A stretch of DNA of 64,000 bases from Cyathus striatus (GCA_025738555.1 JAOVFP010000014.1:3286001-3350000), one strand, 5' to 3'. Counted from the first letter of the stretch, positions 1-12,775 are shown. Notes: generated by a model not told the origin, from the sequence alone. A program made the numbers and translations.

Positions 1-299
1 GCATATTTTCCAAGATCATTGATTAGTAATTTGACTTGAGTCTAGTAAGAAGAAACTGCAAACTCATAGAGAATTGCACGTTTGCCTCATACATAGCCAG
101 AGACATTATCTAACCACTACTTAGTTATTCCTTAACCTTCCTACACATCCCCCTTCTACCCCCCTTTGCCCAGAAGCATCCTTAATACTGATCTTCTGCA
201 AAATTCCCTCCAAACTCACCACCCCATTACGTTGTTTTAGGAGTAAGTAGTTATTATTACATAATCTAGCTACTATCACCCCATTGTAAACATCTCTAA
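1..299. other. Left edge, no gene seen
   Basis: I see no coding region, RNA gene or repeat boundary here. The sequence is moderately AT-rich and runs up to the 3' flank of duplicate unit A. Confidence 0.5.
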
Positions 300-429
300 C
301 CTCTTAGGGTTCTGGGCTGGGCCCTCTTGCAACACCTTCTCAGCAGCTGATGCTAATAATGAGCAGTGCTAGCTGATACAAAGGTGATGTATAGTGAAGA
401 AGTCAGAGGTTTCAGCTAGCCTCCAACCT

Positions 430-1555
430 CCCTACCTCCACTACATCCTTCCTCACCTCACGCCAACAACACCCAATGTCCCCTCCAACCACTTCTCCAA
501 CTCCCCATCTCTCACTCTCCAACAACATCAACTAACAATATCGATTCTCTCATCTCCCCTGAGCCCGTGCAGATACTCAGTGTCCTGCTCCCTCCCCCTC
601 CAGCTGAGGGAATTGCAGAGATTACGCTTCATTCGCTTCCTCCCTGAATGGCATTGGTATTTGTGATGAAGCCCGCTACGAAGGGAATATAAGGCGGAGG
701 TTCGCTTGAAGCTGATGTATTACCGATGAGAGGGGGTGTAAGGAAGCGGGTCAAGGTGCGGATGAGAGTAGGTAGGCATATGATATGAATGATAGATAGT
801 TTCTTCGTGTATGCATTGTTGGCTGTGTTGGTGGTGGGGTGGGGGTATCGGGACAGAGTGCTGTATCCGTCGCTTTCTCCGTAGACAAGGAACGCACATG
901 AGTAGGCTGCAGGCTGCAACGACGCAGATGAACTTAAAGTTATACACCTAGGTGACCGAGGGCCTGCAGACACGACATGCGGCGATGCTCTCCTAGAGTT
1001 TCCAACTATCTCTCATGTCTCCTCCAGAGAATCGGACTTCTACCCCGTAGAAGCCCAGTAGAACAATAAAATACACATCTTGCCGGAGGGGAGGCAATAG
1101 GGTGTTCGAGCCTTGAGGTGTTCGGTTGTTTTGCGTGGGAGATGCGTTGTGGGTTTTGGTTTGGGAGGGGGAGGGGAGGGAGGTAGATGGAGAGGTAGGG
1201 TTCGGTGTCCCGTTCGGGTGTTGTTGGTGGGGATGGGTGTCTTTACGAATATCAGTATAGAGAAAGGGAGAGAAGTTGAAGGACCTACATGGACGTAGGA
1301 GACGAACGGATTGAGTCTGGCGAGCGGGATCCTGAGCCTGGGTTTCCTTGCATAGGAGCTGTAGGTTCGTCTTGGTGATACTATCGCGTTGGGTGGTACG
1401 ATAGTAATGCAGTTGGAGAGGCCATATATCTCAGAACGATAGCAGAGATAATGCGGAGGAAGGGGGTGGTCCAGCTGAAGTAGGATAAGGAGGTTCTGTT
1501 TAGCTTGTAGGAAATATGTATCGCGGGGGGGTGGAAACTAGGACATACCGAGTAC
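430..1555 (-). pseudogene. Fragment copy A of the 48-kb conserved gene
   Basis: The reverse complement matches exons 2 and 3 of the intact gene at 48030-49345, with both introns represented, so this is a DNA-level and not an mRNA-derived copy. Examples are the homologue of the N-H-R-I-P/T-E-Q-L-E region near 1090-1140 and the serine-rich C-terminal part near 430-700. Homology stops abruptly near 1552, at the sequence that is the exon-1 splice donor in the intact gene. Frames are broken by many indels and no long frame survives, so it is not expected to encode protein. The same end point is shared by copies B, C' and D. Confidence 0.8.
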
Positions 1556-1969
1556 CACTGGATGATGAACGTCATGTAAAGTCTGCCTCAGGACTCCAGA
1601 ATCCTCATACCACCCGACTGTCCCCATCCCTATAACGCCTCAACGTTACAACTACCAATGTATAAATCCATCCTCCCTTCTCACAGTTCCGCGTCAAAGA
1701 ACGCTCAGGTTCTTCTGCATCCCGATAAATTGCCATTGGTTACGGGGCCCATGGCGGACAAAGAACCAATTCCTTGGTATGCCAGAGTCGTGTTTCCGTC
1801 TGTAACAGTACGTTGCTTTCGATACGATTCAGAGGACGAGAGTGCCTGAGACGCGCCAGAGAATATTACAAGTAATCCATCGAGTGCTGAGGGGTAGCGA
1901 CGTATCCACTGTCAATGGAAAGGCCACAGAAGGTAAGTAAGTCTCCCATCAGACTACAGGTGTGTGTCT

Positions 1970-2200
1970 CTATTTGGTTAACATTGGTTCGGTACTTCGG
2001 TAATTATCACACTGCGTGCTTGCTCCGTTCAGCTTCACTAATTCATTCCTTGATACACCATGCTGAACGAAGTCCCTAATATAGACCGCGAGCTTGATAA
2101 CTTGAATCGGGGTTTGAGGCTCCCACACCGTCTCCTGCGATCGCTTTAAGAACATACAGTCCAGCACAAGTCCCACACCATTGCTCAGCCTCAGAGTCAC
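1970..2200 (-). CDS. Small open frame in duplicate unit A, unknown
   Basis: A 76-codon open frame with no ATG; it may be the last exon of something larger, since an acceptor-like GACAG lies just upstream near 2222 on the minus strand. It is reported because the same frame stays open in unit D (37912-38157), with the core L-S-N-G, L-V-L-D-C-M-F-L-K, E-P-Q-T-P-I-Q-V-I-K-L and D-F-V-Q-H-G-V-S-R-N-E-L preserved. I recognise no family. It diverges from the plus-strand frame at 2442, with about 240 bases between them that could hold a shared promoter. Function unknown; it could also be chance conservation in a young duplicate. Confidence 0.35.
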   Translation of the reverse strand: MTLRLSNGVGLVLDCMFLKRSQETVWEPQTPIQVIKLAVYIRDFVQHGVSRNELVKLNGASTQCDNYRSTEPMLTK

Positions 2201-2441
2201 ACGTTCCGTGGACGCATCCTGTCACGTGATCGTAAATTCAATGGTACAGAGCCCAGGCGGAATAATTCAATACGTAGTGACTGAGAGTTCTGAGAAAACT
2301 ATGGCTATTGAATAGATCTATTGAGGTTGAGTCATATTCAGCCAGAGCAGATGATTAAATAAAACACATTTCGCCGATCCCACTGTCTCCATTTCTTTTA
2401 TCACATTCTCCTCAGCAGTTCGAATTTCATATATACAAACT

Positions 2442-2828
2442 ATGAACGAAGCTACCGTTGGCTCTGAAAAATGGCACTACCAACTCGACAGAAAATTTGA
2501 TACAGCCAGTATACCTGAATACTGCATCAAGGTACTACTACGACTACAGTCGAGAGAGGAGGTACACAAGGACGAGCGTGCACTTGCCCTTGCGCAAGTG
2601 ATAGAATGGGCTGTTAGAACAGCTTACGATGCAGGTTTCCGAGAGTGGGACGAATCGTTCTATCAGCGGGATCGGGAGCTCAGCATACTCGAGTTAGCTA
2701 TGTTGGTGGAGAGAAATACAGATCTAGCCGAAATTGTCACGCGCTGTTGGGAGACCAAATCGTTCAAGGAAATCCTAGAATACAGTAAGCATTCCACACC
2801 CGAGTTTCGCGGTTGTTCATGTAATTGA
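2442..2828 (+). CDS. Hypothetical 128-residue protein, duplicate unit A
   Basis: Starts with ATG after an AT-rich leader and reads 128 codons without a stop. The copy in unit D (38376-38729) is 117 codons and ends early at a TAA. The two share most residues, including E-K-W-H-Y-Q-L-D-R-K-F-D near the N-terminus, R-T-A-Y-D-A-G-F-R-E-W-D-E-S-F-Y in the middle and C-W-E-T-K-S-F-K-E-I-L-E-Y near the end. By eye I count about 13 amino acid changes against roughly eight silent ones, which suggests weak constraint at best. The composition is soluble and charged, with no signal peptide or membrane segment. I do not recognise a family. Confidence 0.45.
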   Translation: MNEATVGSEKWHYQLDRKFDTASIPEYCIKVLLRLQSREEVHKDERALALAQVIEWAVRTAYDAGFREWDESFYQRDRELSILELAMLVERNTDLAEIVTRCWETKSFKEILEYSKHSTPEFRGCSCN

Positions 2829-3180
2829 TGCGGCCGCAATCGTTAGAGCCTTTCTTGTCACGAAAGGTAGCATATGAGGGCAAAGACGAGGTTGACTTAT
2901 TTATCGGTGAGAGACTTCCGTTAAAGTGAAAGTATTATCTGACTATATAATATATAGAAACACTATTGAAAAGGACGGCAGAAGCAGACTAAATTTTAGG
3001 GCTGCCAACCGTACCGTAACGGGTTATGACCGTATTATGAAAGCCATACTGTATGATTTGTTTTTGAGCTTTTGACAGTACGGGTCGGGTTTATGGTTGG
3101 ATTTAATAGGTTGTCACTATTTTCTTATTTGAAATGATCGTGTAGTAACAAATGCTTTGGCGACTTCACACTAAGAGATT

Positions 3181-3486
3181 TTATTCCTTACTGAACACTA
3201 GCATATGCCAAACTTTACTACTACATATGGGTTTACTGGTGGACCTCTCACTGGTTAAAGAATCTAGATGTCTAGTAATGATGCTGATCGTACAATGCAA
3301 GTTTTGATGTCTGTAAATTATTAAAACAGAACTAAAACAAGACTTAAGTTGACAGAGGCGTGTACACGGTTTGCTGGCAGTCATGCCGCAGTGGTCAAGT
3401 ACACTGTTGATGTACTGTTCTTGGGATAGAAATATTTGGTGAGTTTTCATATTTCTCAAGACTTTTATTCCGAGAACATATGACAT
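3181..3486 (-). pseudogene. Ty1/copia reverse transcriptase fragment
   Basis: The first 45 codons read S-Y-V-L-G-I-K-V, then L-S-Q-E-Q-Y-I and C-T-R-L. This is the end of the copia-type RT (RVT_2), where the family has Y-L-L-G-I-x-I, L-S-Q-x-x-Y-I and P-V-x-T-P-L. A later stretch with S-R-H-L-D-S corresponds to the linker towards RNase H (family pattern S-R-x-x-x-x-P-x-x-x-H), but the frame slips between the two. Catalytic motifs are absent, so this is a dead piece of perhaps 10% of a pol gene. It lies inside duplicate unit A. The unit-D copy (about 39130-39240) is where the LINE inserted. Confidence 0.65.
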
Positions 3487-4014
3487 GAAGGGGAGTCAAT
3501 ACCAAATAAATAGTATCCTCTAATGAACACTACCACTACAGTATAATTACAATTCGTAAATCTCTCATTAAGCATTTGTGAAGTGTCGAGACTCGAAAGC
3601 TGTTGCAAAGTTAATCCAAAGAAAGCGCTTAGCGGCCGAGTATGCGCCGATCGGTTCGGGTGTCGGTGGTAACCGGAACCGGTATAACCGGTGGAAAATC
3701 GTACGACTTCGGCCATGCTAGTATCGCTGCTCTCTAACATATCGTCGTCTCGCAGGCCCTTTGTTACACTTTGACATACTAATGCTTTCAAGATATACAC
3801 ACCGAACCAACCGGAAACTGTTACGTACCTTCGAGGAGAACGTAGCACAGACACAGTGATATATAATCGGTACATTCACTAGCACTTGTCACAGCTTCGC
3901 GTTTCGGTTTCAACTAAAAGTAACTTTATAGATAAATAAGTCTACTAAAAATCGACATGGTCTCTAAAGAACCAAAGAAACAAGAAATTCTACTCCCATA
4001 CTCCCGCTTCATTG
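3487..4014. other. No gene recognised; weak repeat
   Basis: A minus-strand frame at 3465-3875 shows no recognisable protein. Bases about 3625-3735 resemble 7680-7760 (both hold a GCGCCGAT block, then GAAAATCG and a GCTAG block), so this is probably a small dispersed repeat rather than a gene. Confidence 0.4.
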
Positions 4015-5341
<1,327 letters not shown>

Positions 5342-6356
5342 GTAATATTTATATCATAGGCATATTGCAATAGAATACAAGACTGAAATAGTACTGCCAT
5401 TGCTTTGCAACGGTGTCTTAATCTTAGAGTGTTTTTACGGGACCTCCCATACCTTACAGTGTCTTGTGGACGTATTGTAATATCTTCAGTAGTATCTTAT
5501 AATTGCCTTATGTTGCATTACTCTAATGTTAATGGCTTAATGCCTTCCAAGATAAATTGTACTTGTGTGACATAGGAGTTTACCTTCGAAATTAAACATT
5601 AAACATTTATGATTGATTTATGAACTTGCTTCTTTCGCGAAGACCTAAAGACACAGTACAGGGGCAAGTCCAATTCTACTACTGGCTCGGCCTTTCAATT
5701 TATCTGTGTTCAATTTAACTGAGAGCATAAAACTAGGTGAACATTGATTCTCGCAACGATGCTTCATCTCAGCCCACTTTCCGGGTGGGTGCAGTGTCGC
5801 TTCGTGAGGTTCATCGAACACGTTTCAACCTCCGAATGTGAATACTACATGAAAATAGTTGGTAAGAAATGGCATCATGGAAGGGAGAAGCTCATACATT
5901 TGGGAATATCGTAAATGTAGTAAACATGAAGGGATGAAAGAGTATTGATCCCAATCCGAAGGTGGGAAGTATTACTCAAAGTAATGGGTGTCCCCAGTAT
6001 ACTGGTCTCTCAAGAGAAAAGCCAAGATAGGAAGCTGTTGAATGGTGTACTGAAAGGAAGCTCCGACGTGAAGCACTATGTATTCTCGAAGCGCACGGTA
6101 GCGGGGAGAAGAGCTGAAATCGGTAAAATTGTCAAAAATAATACCATCGCGTTGAACGTTGAACGAATCCCTATCATCTTTCAGTATTGAAAGAATTGAG
6201 TGCCTTCCTTCACGTTGATCTAGAAAATCATCAATCATGCCTTCGAAATGGAAACAACGGTCGCTCTAACTTCTCTTCCATAGGCCCTCCTTTCCACCAC
6301 TATCATCTATCAACAGTACAGAATCCCGCGTAACAGAATGTGTATATCGTAGACTT
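5342..6356. other. Intergenic, no gene seen
   Basis: AT-rich sequence upstream of the OYE pseudogene. Overlapping frames on both strands at 5945-6238 show no family resemblance and are probably accidental. Confidence 0.45.
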
Positions 6357-7665
6357 GGTGTTCTGGGTCTTTTTGCGACACCTTCTCAGCAGCTTATGCT
6401 AATAACGAGGTGCTAGCTGACACGAAGGCGATATGTGGTGATGCAGAGAGGTTTCAACTACCCCCAGCCATCCTACCCCCGCTACATCTTTCCTTGCTTC
6501 ATTGACGCATGCTCTCGAAATACTAACAACACCCAACGCCTCCCCCAACCGCTCCTCCAATCCCCTTCCAAGACCCTCCCTCTCCCACTCACATCCCACA
6601 ATATCAACTAACAATATCGAATCTCCTATTCCCCCGTGCCCTTGCGGATTCTTGGTGCCTTGCTCCCTCCTGCACCTGAGGAAATGGCAAGGATTACGCT
6701 TCCTCTCTGAATGGGATTGGTATTTGTGATGAAGCCCGCTATGAAAGGAATATGCCGTGATGGTTCGCTTGAAGCTGATGTATTAGCGATAATAGGGGGC
6801 CACCTGTAAGGAAGCGGGCGCGGATGAGAGCAGGTAGGCATATGATATGAATGATGGGTGGTTCTTTCATGCATGCGCTATCGGTTATGTTATTAGTGAG
6901 GAAGGAGTCGAACAGAGTGCCGTATCCATCGCTTACTACGTAGACAACGAACGCACACGAGTAGGCGAAGTTGCCTGTGAGCTTCTTTATGAATATCAGT
7001 AGAGAGAAAGGGAGAAAAGTCGAAGGACATACATGGACGTAGGAGACAAAGGGATTGAGTGGGGCGAGCGGGATCCTGAGCCTGAGTTTCCTCGCGTAGG
7101 AGCTGTGAGTTCGTCTTAGTGATGCTATCGCGTTGGGTAGTGTGGTAGTAATGCAGTTGGAGAGGCTATACGTCTCAGAATGATAGGAGAGGAGATAATG
7201 TCGAGGAAGGGGGTGGTCCAACTGAAGTAAGATAAGGAGGTTAACAGTATGTTTAGCTTGTAGGGAATATGTACTGCGAGGCAGTGAGAACTAGAACGTA
7301 CCGGGTGCCACTGGATGATAAACGTCGTGTAAAGTCTGCCTCGGGACTCCAGAATCCTCATACCGCCGACTGCCCCCATCCCGAAAGCTTAGGTTCTTCT
7401 GCACCTCGATGGCTTGCCATCGGTTACGGGCCCATGGCGGACGGGCAAAGAGCCGATTCCTTGGTATCATGGTATCATAGCCAGAGTCGTGCTTCGGTCT
7501 GTAACAGTACGTTGCTTTCGATGGGATCCAGAGAGCGAGAACGTGCTTGAGACGCGCCAGAGACAAGAGAATATTACAAGTACTAGTAATCCATCGTGCT
7601 GAGGGGTAGCGACGTGTCCACTCTCAATGGGAAGGCCACACAAGGGGGGGGAGGCGAAATTGTAT
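6357..7665. repeat. Segmental duplicate unit B
   Basis: Shares its left flank (ACACCTTCTCAGCAGCT block near 6380) with unit A and its right part with units A, C' and D up to about 7640, where the match stops in a G-rich run. It holds gene-fragment copy B and the following spacer. It lacks the divergent small-frame pair found in units A and D. Confidence 0.8.
6490..7310 (-). pseudogene. Fragment copy B of the 48-kb conserved gene
   Basis: Matches, reversed, exon 2 plus part of intron 2 and the C-terminal half of exon 3 of the gene at 48030-49345. The N-terminal part of exon 3 is deleted, with a junction near 6965-7000. Intron 1 is retained (about 7205-7300), so the copy is DNA-derived. Homology ends at the same exon-1 donor position (about 7298-7310) as in copy A. 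No useful frame survives. Confidence 0.78.
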
Positions 7666-7800
7666 CCGAGTCAGGAACATGCGCCGATTGGATCGGATAA
7701 TTATTATAGGCGCCAGTTGAAAATCGCACGTTTTTGGCGCTACGCTAGCTTAGCCGCTTATTCGACTACAGTTTGCGACACTTAAACACCACAAATTTAT

Positions 7801-8275
7801 TAAGTGAATTTTCTAGCAACCACAAACAACTTTTAGCTTCCAAAAATCGTCAGAATAGGATAGTTACGATGTAATCTACAATATTCCACGAGCAGATTTT
7901 TGAAATTCCGATTTTTTTGATTTTTTAGCCCAAAAATTTGGCACTTGGCCATAAAAAATAGTAAAAATCATGAAAAATGTATTTTTAGTATGCTTTCATC
8001 GATAGCAATATGATTCTGCAAAAAAACGGCCTCTGAATCGCTTCAATGGGCGCTAAAAAATCGCTTTTCTAAAAACCATAAGTGAATTTTCTAGCAACCA
8101 CAAATGACTTTTAGCTTCCGAAAATCATCGGAATAGGATAGTTACGATGTAATCTACAATATTCCACGAGCAGATTTTCGAAATTCCGATTTTTTTTTGA
8201 TTTTTTAGCCCAAAAATTTCGCACTTTGCCATAAAAAAATAGTAAAATCATGAAAAATGTATTTTTAGTATGCTT
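7801..8275. repeat. Direct repeat pair inside the Tc1/mariner element
   Basis: Copies at 7801-7995 and 8079-8275 are nearly identical and start TAAGTGAATTTTCTAGCAAC; they are separated by an 83-bp spacer containing GGGCGCTAAAAAATCGC. They replace the N-terminal part of the transposase gene, probably through rearrangement during aborted repair. Confidence 0.85.
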
Positions 8276-8284
8276 GTTTCTGCC

Positions 8285-8632
8285 AAAATTTCATTGTGAA
8301 TTGAACCCAATAGAAATGGTATGTATGTTTTAATAATATTACAAATTTAAATTATTGAGCATACACTTTGACAGTACTGGGGGTGGGCAAAATATCAGTA
8401 TTGTGAAGAAGATAAAAGAACCTTTCAAGATGCAAAAAAAGCAGTTGTGAAATATCTAGATGCTTGTCCTCTGGATGTTATTTGTCATTTTATAAACCAA
8501 ACATGGCGATTTATGAGTGCATATAGGTGTGGTTTAACAGGTGAAGCAGCAGAATGGGCTGTTAGACAGCATCGTCAACACTGTCAAGTCTCAAATCATG
8601 CTATGATGGCACTTGAGGCTATTGTATCCTAA
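8285..8632 (+). pseudogene. C-terminal DDE transposase exons (Tc1/mariner-like)
   Basis: The frame reads L-P-K-F-H-C-E-L-N-P-I-E-M, is interrupted by a 53-nt intron (8320-8372, GTATGT to GACAG), and continues with W-G-W-A-K, T-F-Q-D-A-K, Y-L-D-A-C-P-L-D-V-I, W-R-F-M-S-A-Y-R and G-L-T-G-E-A-A-E-W-A-V-R to a stop at 8632. N-P-I-E with the glutamate followed by W-x-x-x-K is the third-acid region of a DDE endonuclease as seen in basidiomycete Tc1-like transposases. The first two catalytic acids and the DNA-binding domain are absent, so it cannot catalyse transposition. Confidence 0.78.
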
Positions 8633-8825
8633 ATTAGGCTATGTAACATGTTGATTTTTTTTTGCCAAAAAATTTGGCACAGCTATTTTATCGTGGGAAT
8701 TTCACAAAAACATCATTTTTGTATGTATTTTGACCTTCTGATTCTGAATCTGTAATTAGTTTGCCCTGAAAAATTCATTTTCCTACTGTAATAAAATTTG
8801 TGGTGTTTAAGTGTCGCAAACTGTA

Positions 8826-9220
8826 GTCCCTTGCTGTTTGCATAATCTCTCTCAAGAAATCAAAATCAACTTTAAATTATCTTTATGTTGACGTTGATTA
8901 TTTATCAGGAAAAGGCGGCCCGTAACTTTTATCAAGGTGCTTTGATTACCGTTGAAGCTTGATATTTACATCACAAGTACTTGCGTGTTTATATACAACG
9001 AAGATCGTATCATGTAGGCTTGATGTAGGTATCCGCGCTCGGCTATTAATATTCGGGCATTCAAAACAAATAATAAAAAGTCCTCATATAATGATTAGAT
9101 TCAAAGTACAAGTACAACATAATCGTATAAGTTAATGAAGTCTAATACCGTTGTAAGTTCATCTTTAACATAAGTCCAAGTCCGATGAGCTATAATACCC
9201 AGTATAGGCATATAATACAG
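8826..9220. other. Intergenic, no gene seen
   Basis: Downstream flank of the membrane-protein gene. I see only AT-rich sequence without a recognisable signal. Confidence 0.45.
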
Positions 9221-11044
9221 CTATACCTCCTTCAGAAGCTTTTCTCTCCATAGCGTATCGAAAGAAAACGGGTATCTCTTTCCCAGTTTCCATCCGCGGT
9301 ACAAGAAGGGTGTCAGAATTGCTATAAACCCAATCTGAGTAAAGGCAAGATAATAAATGATCCTGGACGTCACTATCGCAACAGTAGGAATTTCCGCAAT
9401 TCCAGGGACAGATGCAAGGCTATAGAATGCGATAGGAACTATACTCTGCCCCTGTAAATCCGGGTGAAATCTGTAGCCATCTGTAAAAGCTTTCGATGCA
9501 GACAGGAAGTATTTATTGATGTTATCATTGATTTGAAGGAGGGGAAGTGGAGGAATGTAGGGAGTCTTGCTGGCATTGAAAGAGGGATTAGCCGTGAATA
9601 TTTTGGCGGACATGTCGTTCATAAACCAGTCGGCTGTCTGATCTTCAAGTATAATGTCGTTTAAGTTCACTTGGGAGAAAGATACGACGTCTATCATTCC
9701 CAGTGTGAACGTTAGATTCGTGAGGTTTTGCTGCATATTTCCGTAGAGGGGACCACTAGGCCAGGAAACTTCTAGGAAATCATCGGTGCGAAGTGTTATC
9801 TCTCCCCCAGAGAGCTCTAAATGTGGATCACACACTAATAGTGATATCAAGGGCGCGGAGATGCGGGCATCTGGTGATGAGATGTAAGTCTCCGCTGTTG
9901 GAGTGTTGTCTAGATTTATGCCTGCAAGATCGGTGCTATTAGGAAATGTGGAATTTCGACCGGCGAAAAGATAAACGGATGTTGTCGTTTCGGTCGCTGA
10001 TTGTTCTTCTGTTAACCCATCATATGTGACAGGAGTTAAAGGGAAAATGCCTGCAACCGATCTTTAGAACAGGACCTTCGACGATCATATAAAACTCGTA
10101 CCAGCTGAATAACTCCCAATAAGGCTGGGGTCGACGAAGAGTTTATTGTAAACAATCCACTGTTTCCCGCTAACATTAAATAGCCCATCTGATCCTACAG
10201 GTGTCGTCCATTCGCAAGTAAAATCAAATTTCGCGTAATCACTTGTGTACGTTAACGGCTTTCCTGTGATGCTTCCAGTCATGGAGTCGGGTGGCGTTGG
10301 AATTGGAATAATGCGGTTCGGTTGTGACTTGTACTTGAACGTAGAGTTCTCCAGTTGCTCCATATGAGCAGTTATCGCTGCGCGTCGGGTTAAAAGCGGG
10401 CGGCTGTACTCAATGTAATCATTGATTTGGAAGAGGCCTGATTCAGCAGACAAATTGGCGACCTGTATGTTCATTTTAACTGGCAGAGACACTGTTGAAA
10501 TGCCTATGGCTGCTGGTGCGACGCCTTTCAAAGCGAGTATAACAAGTGAGAGGATGAATGAGATTCGGAATCTACGACTGGAGTTTGAGGAGAAAAAGTG
10601 CTGAGTTTGATCGTAGAGATCAGAGGTAAGAGTCGAGACTTTGTCCGTCACCCTAGAAACGATAAACCCTGTTCTGCGGTGCTGAAAGTACCACTCGGCG
10701 CTAAATAGGTACGTGACCATTGAGCTGATCAAAAGAGCGCAGAATGTTTGCCATATGATTGAACCAACGGTGAAGATGGCTTTGGTTGGTACTACCCAGG
10801 AGGTTGGCAAGTCCAGGGGAATCGGGTTGTGGAGACATATAGCACCCAGGGTCAAGTACGCAGCTTCACAGATAACGAAGGATGCCCATCGAGCAAAAAA
10901 AGTCCACCTTTTAGGCGCAACGACCTGAGGTCGACGGATGGCAAATGGCTTCGATTTTTCGACCTGTGGCAACTGCGAGTTTTGCTTATAGTTGAAATCG
11001 TGAAGGGGTATGTAAGACGAGCTCCAGGTTTGAAACAATGACAT
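9221..11044 (-). CDS. Putative four-helix membrane protein, unknown function
   Basis: Two exons, 11044-10102 and 10050-9221, joined by a 51-nt intron (GTACGAG to TTGCAG) that removes an in-frame stop. Together they encode 590 residues. Hydrophobic segments lie at about 52-71, 90-114 and 161-183 in the N-terminal third and about 535-560 near the C-terminus, followed by a basic tail. The long middle part has several N-x-S/T sites, which suggests an extracytoplasmic domain held between helices 3 and 4. This layout is common among uncharacterised basidiomycete membrane proteins, but I recognise no named family. The ATG at 11044 is the first in frame and precedes a hydrophilic cytoplasmic-type tail without a signal peptide. 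No frameshift or stop is visible, so the gene looks functional. Confidence 0.8.
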
Positions 11045-11752
11045 TTGGCGAGAGTTAAGGAATCATTATGCGATGAGCACCCTTTATGTACTGCGTTTGA
11101 TATGTTTCGGGATTTTGTGGCGTTTTCAATCCCCTGAGTGCTAACTTTCAGTCTTCAGCATGGCCGCAAGTTGATAGTCGTGTGAAGATCGCAGGCAGGG
11201 CAACCCTGCTTCCGGACCTTTCCGGAACCCGCCAGTCTAAAAATACACACAATACGCATGCGGGTGCTTATTTTGCATGCCTGGCAGTAGTGCTGCCACC
11301 ACATTGCAGTGACTGTGATGCTGTGCAGACATGAATGGTACTAGTAGTTGATCTAATCAGCGCCCCGCTCCCAGGTAATTGCTAATGCATCAGCATCATT
11401 GTCCATGTCAATTACACTTTACTGATTTCGAAATGCAATGTCCACACTCTACCGCTTGATTCACCACTGATTGTTTCCACGCATTGCATTCCCTAGTATG
11501 TGCAGTACATTCTTATTCTCGTTCCCCACAGCCTTCTGTACTCTAGATGACTTCAGCTAGATATGTATCAAATGTGAATCTTTTAATCAATAGACTTTTC
11601 TAATTCTGGTATTAATAGTAACACTATGACAGACTATAATGACCTCGAGTATGGTGTAATAGCGAACTTTACCGCCTCTCAAGAGCCTCTAAGCCCGTTG
11701 AGGTAAGTGAAGTTCGCAGTAGCTCACGGTTCAATTCATCGCACTCGGAATA
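11045..11752. other. Upstream region of the membrane-protein gene
   Basis: No gene recognised. It should hold the promoter of the minus-strand gene starting at 11044, but I see no clear TATA box. An imperfect inverted repeat, CTTCCGGACCTTTCCGGAA, lies near 11209. Confidence 0.4.
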
Positions 11753-12175
11753 CTTGTAGGGAATATGTTCTGCGAGACAGTGAGAACTAGAACGTACCGG
11801 GTGCCAGTAGATGATGAACGCCATGTAAAGTTTGCCTCAGGACTCCAGAATCCTCATACCACCGACTGCCCCATCCCCATAACGCTTACACCACCAACGC
11901 CTCCCATCTCACAGTGCCTCGTCTACGAGAGCTTAGGTTCTTCTGCACCTTGATAACTTGCCATCGGTTACGGGACCCATGGCGGACGGGCAAAGAATCA
12001 ATTTCTTCGTATCATGGTATTATTGCCAGAGTCGTGCATCGGTCTGTAACAGTACGCTGCTTTCGATAGGGTCCAGAGAGCGAGCTCGAGTGTTTGAGAC
12101 GTGCCAGAGGATATTAGAAGTAATCCATCCTGTTAGGGGGTGGCGACGTGACGCGTGACCAGTATCAATGGGAAG
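11753..12175. repeat. Segmental duplicate fragment C'
   Basis: Starts with about 55 bp from the exon-1/intron-1 junction of the 48-kb gene, reversed (CTTGTAGGGAATATG at the left), then the spacer shared by units A, B and D, ending near AATGGGAAGGCC. Its junction to the gene fragment is the same as in the other copies. Confidence 0.75.
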
Positions 12176-12775
12176 GCCTTAGGGACAGCTGCCAGCGATG
12201 TGTGGTTACTAGTATTGTGCACGCGTTTGAGCTTCAATTACGCAGTGAGTCACTTGACTAAACGCGTCTACAGAACTTGTCAATATGTCCATTCCACCAT
12301 GCAGACGGAACGCCTGCTTTACAGATGAAAGTAGCACATCAGACTAGAAGGTTGGGATCTGGAAGTTGGAGAGAGAGTAGATTAAAAATATCTGCTGTAG
12401 AGCGCTGCGCAGGCGCTGTAAATTTTCTGGAAGTCCTATTCTTGCTGTGTCTAGCTCGTATGTAATGTGGCCCAGGTTTTAGATTTAATTACGTCCACGA
12501 GTGCTTGTTATATTTCGTTCTATCACCACAGGTAGAGAGCGAATGGGGAATTGAGGTGTTGGCGGAGGTCACAGTTTGTACCGAGCAAAAGCAGACGTTC
12601 AGTCATTAAATCAAAACGTACACTTTTCGTCGGTGTTCTTCTTATCGTCATCATGATTAGGCCCACCTTCGGCAAGGGGGATGGGCACGGAGGTTTGCTG
12701 ATTGGTGAGGCGCGAGATCAACCTCACAGTTGGTCGAACTGGCTTCTTTATTTACGTCCGTTTTCTCAATCAGGC
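12176..12775. other. Intergenic, no gene recognised
   Basis: Two short plus-strand frames (12277-12465 and the start of 12551-12973) have no family resemblance. The latter runs into gene-fragment copy C in antisense. Confidence 0.4.

Larger units (their letters stand above)
300..3310. repeat. Segmental duplicate unit A
   Basis: Most complete copy of a low-copy repeat also seen at 6357-7665 (B), 11753-12175 (C') and 37486-39233 (D). From left to right it holds a reversed fragment of the 48-kb gene, a non-coding stretch with a shared start near 1660, two divergent small open frames (1970-2200 minus, 2442-2828 plus), and a copia fragment. Its left flank (about 300-425) matches 6357-6480. Its right part matches unit D to about 3305. 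It carries the empty site for the LINE of unit D at 3291-3302. Confidence 0.85.
7769..8823 (+). mobile_element. Tc1/mariner-type element, internally deleted (1055 bp)
   Basis: Identical terminal inverted repeats of about 31 bp start CAGTTTGCGACACTTAAACA at both ends and are flanked by TA at 7767-7768 and 8824-8825, the target duplication of the Tc1/mariner superfamily. Between them lie two 195-bp direct repeats (7801-7995, 8079-8275) and only the last part of a transposase gene. The element is therefore non-autonomous and would need a helper. Identical ends suggest fairly recent movement. Confidence 0.88.

Noticed and set aside
3465..3875. 136-codon minus-strand frame
   Set aside because: No family resemblance beyond its overlap with the copia fragment. 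The upper part resembles a short dispersed repeat at 7680-7760.
11045..11750. Possible small RNA gene near the CCGGACC inverted repeat
   Set aside because: The inverted repeat is short and there is no box, termination or conservation evidence.
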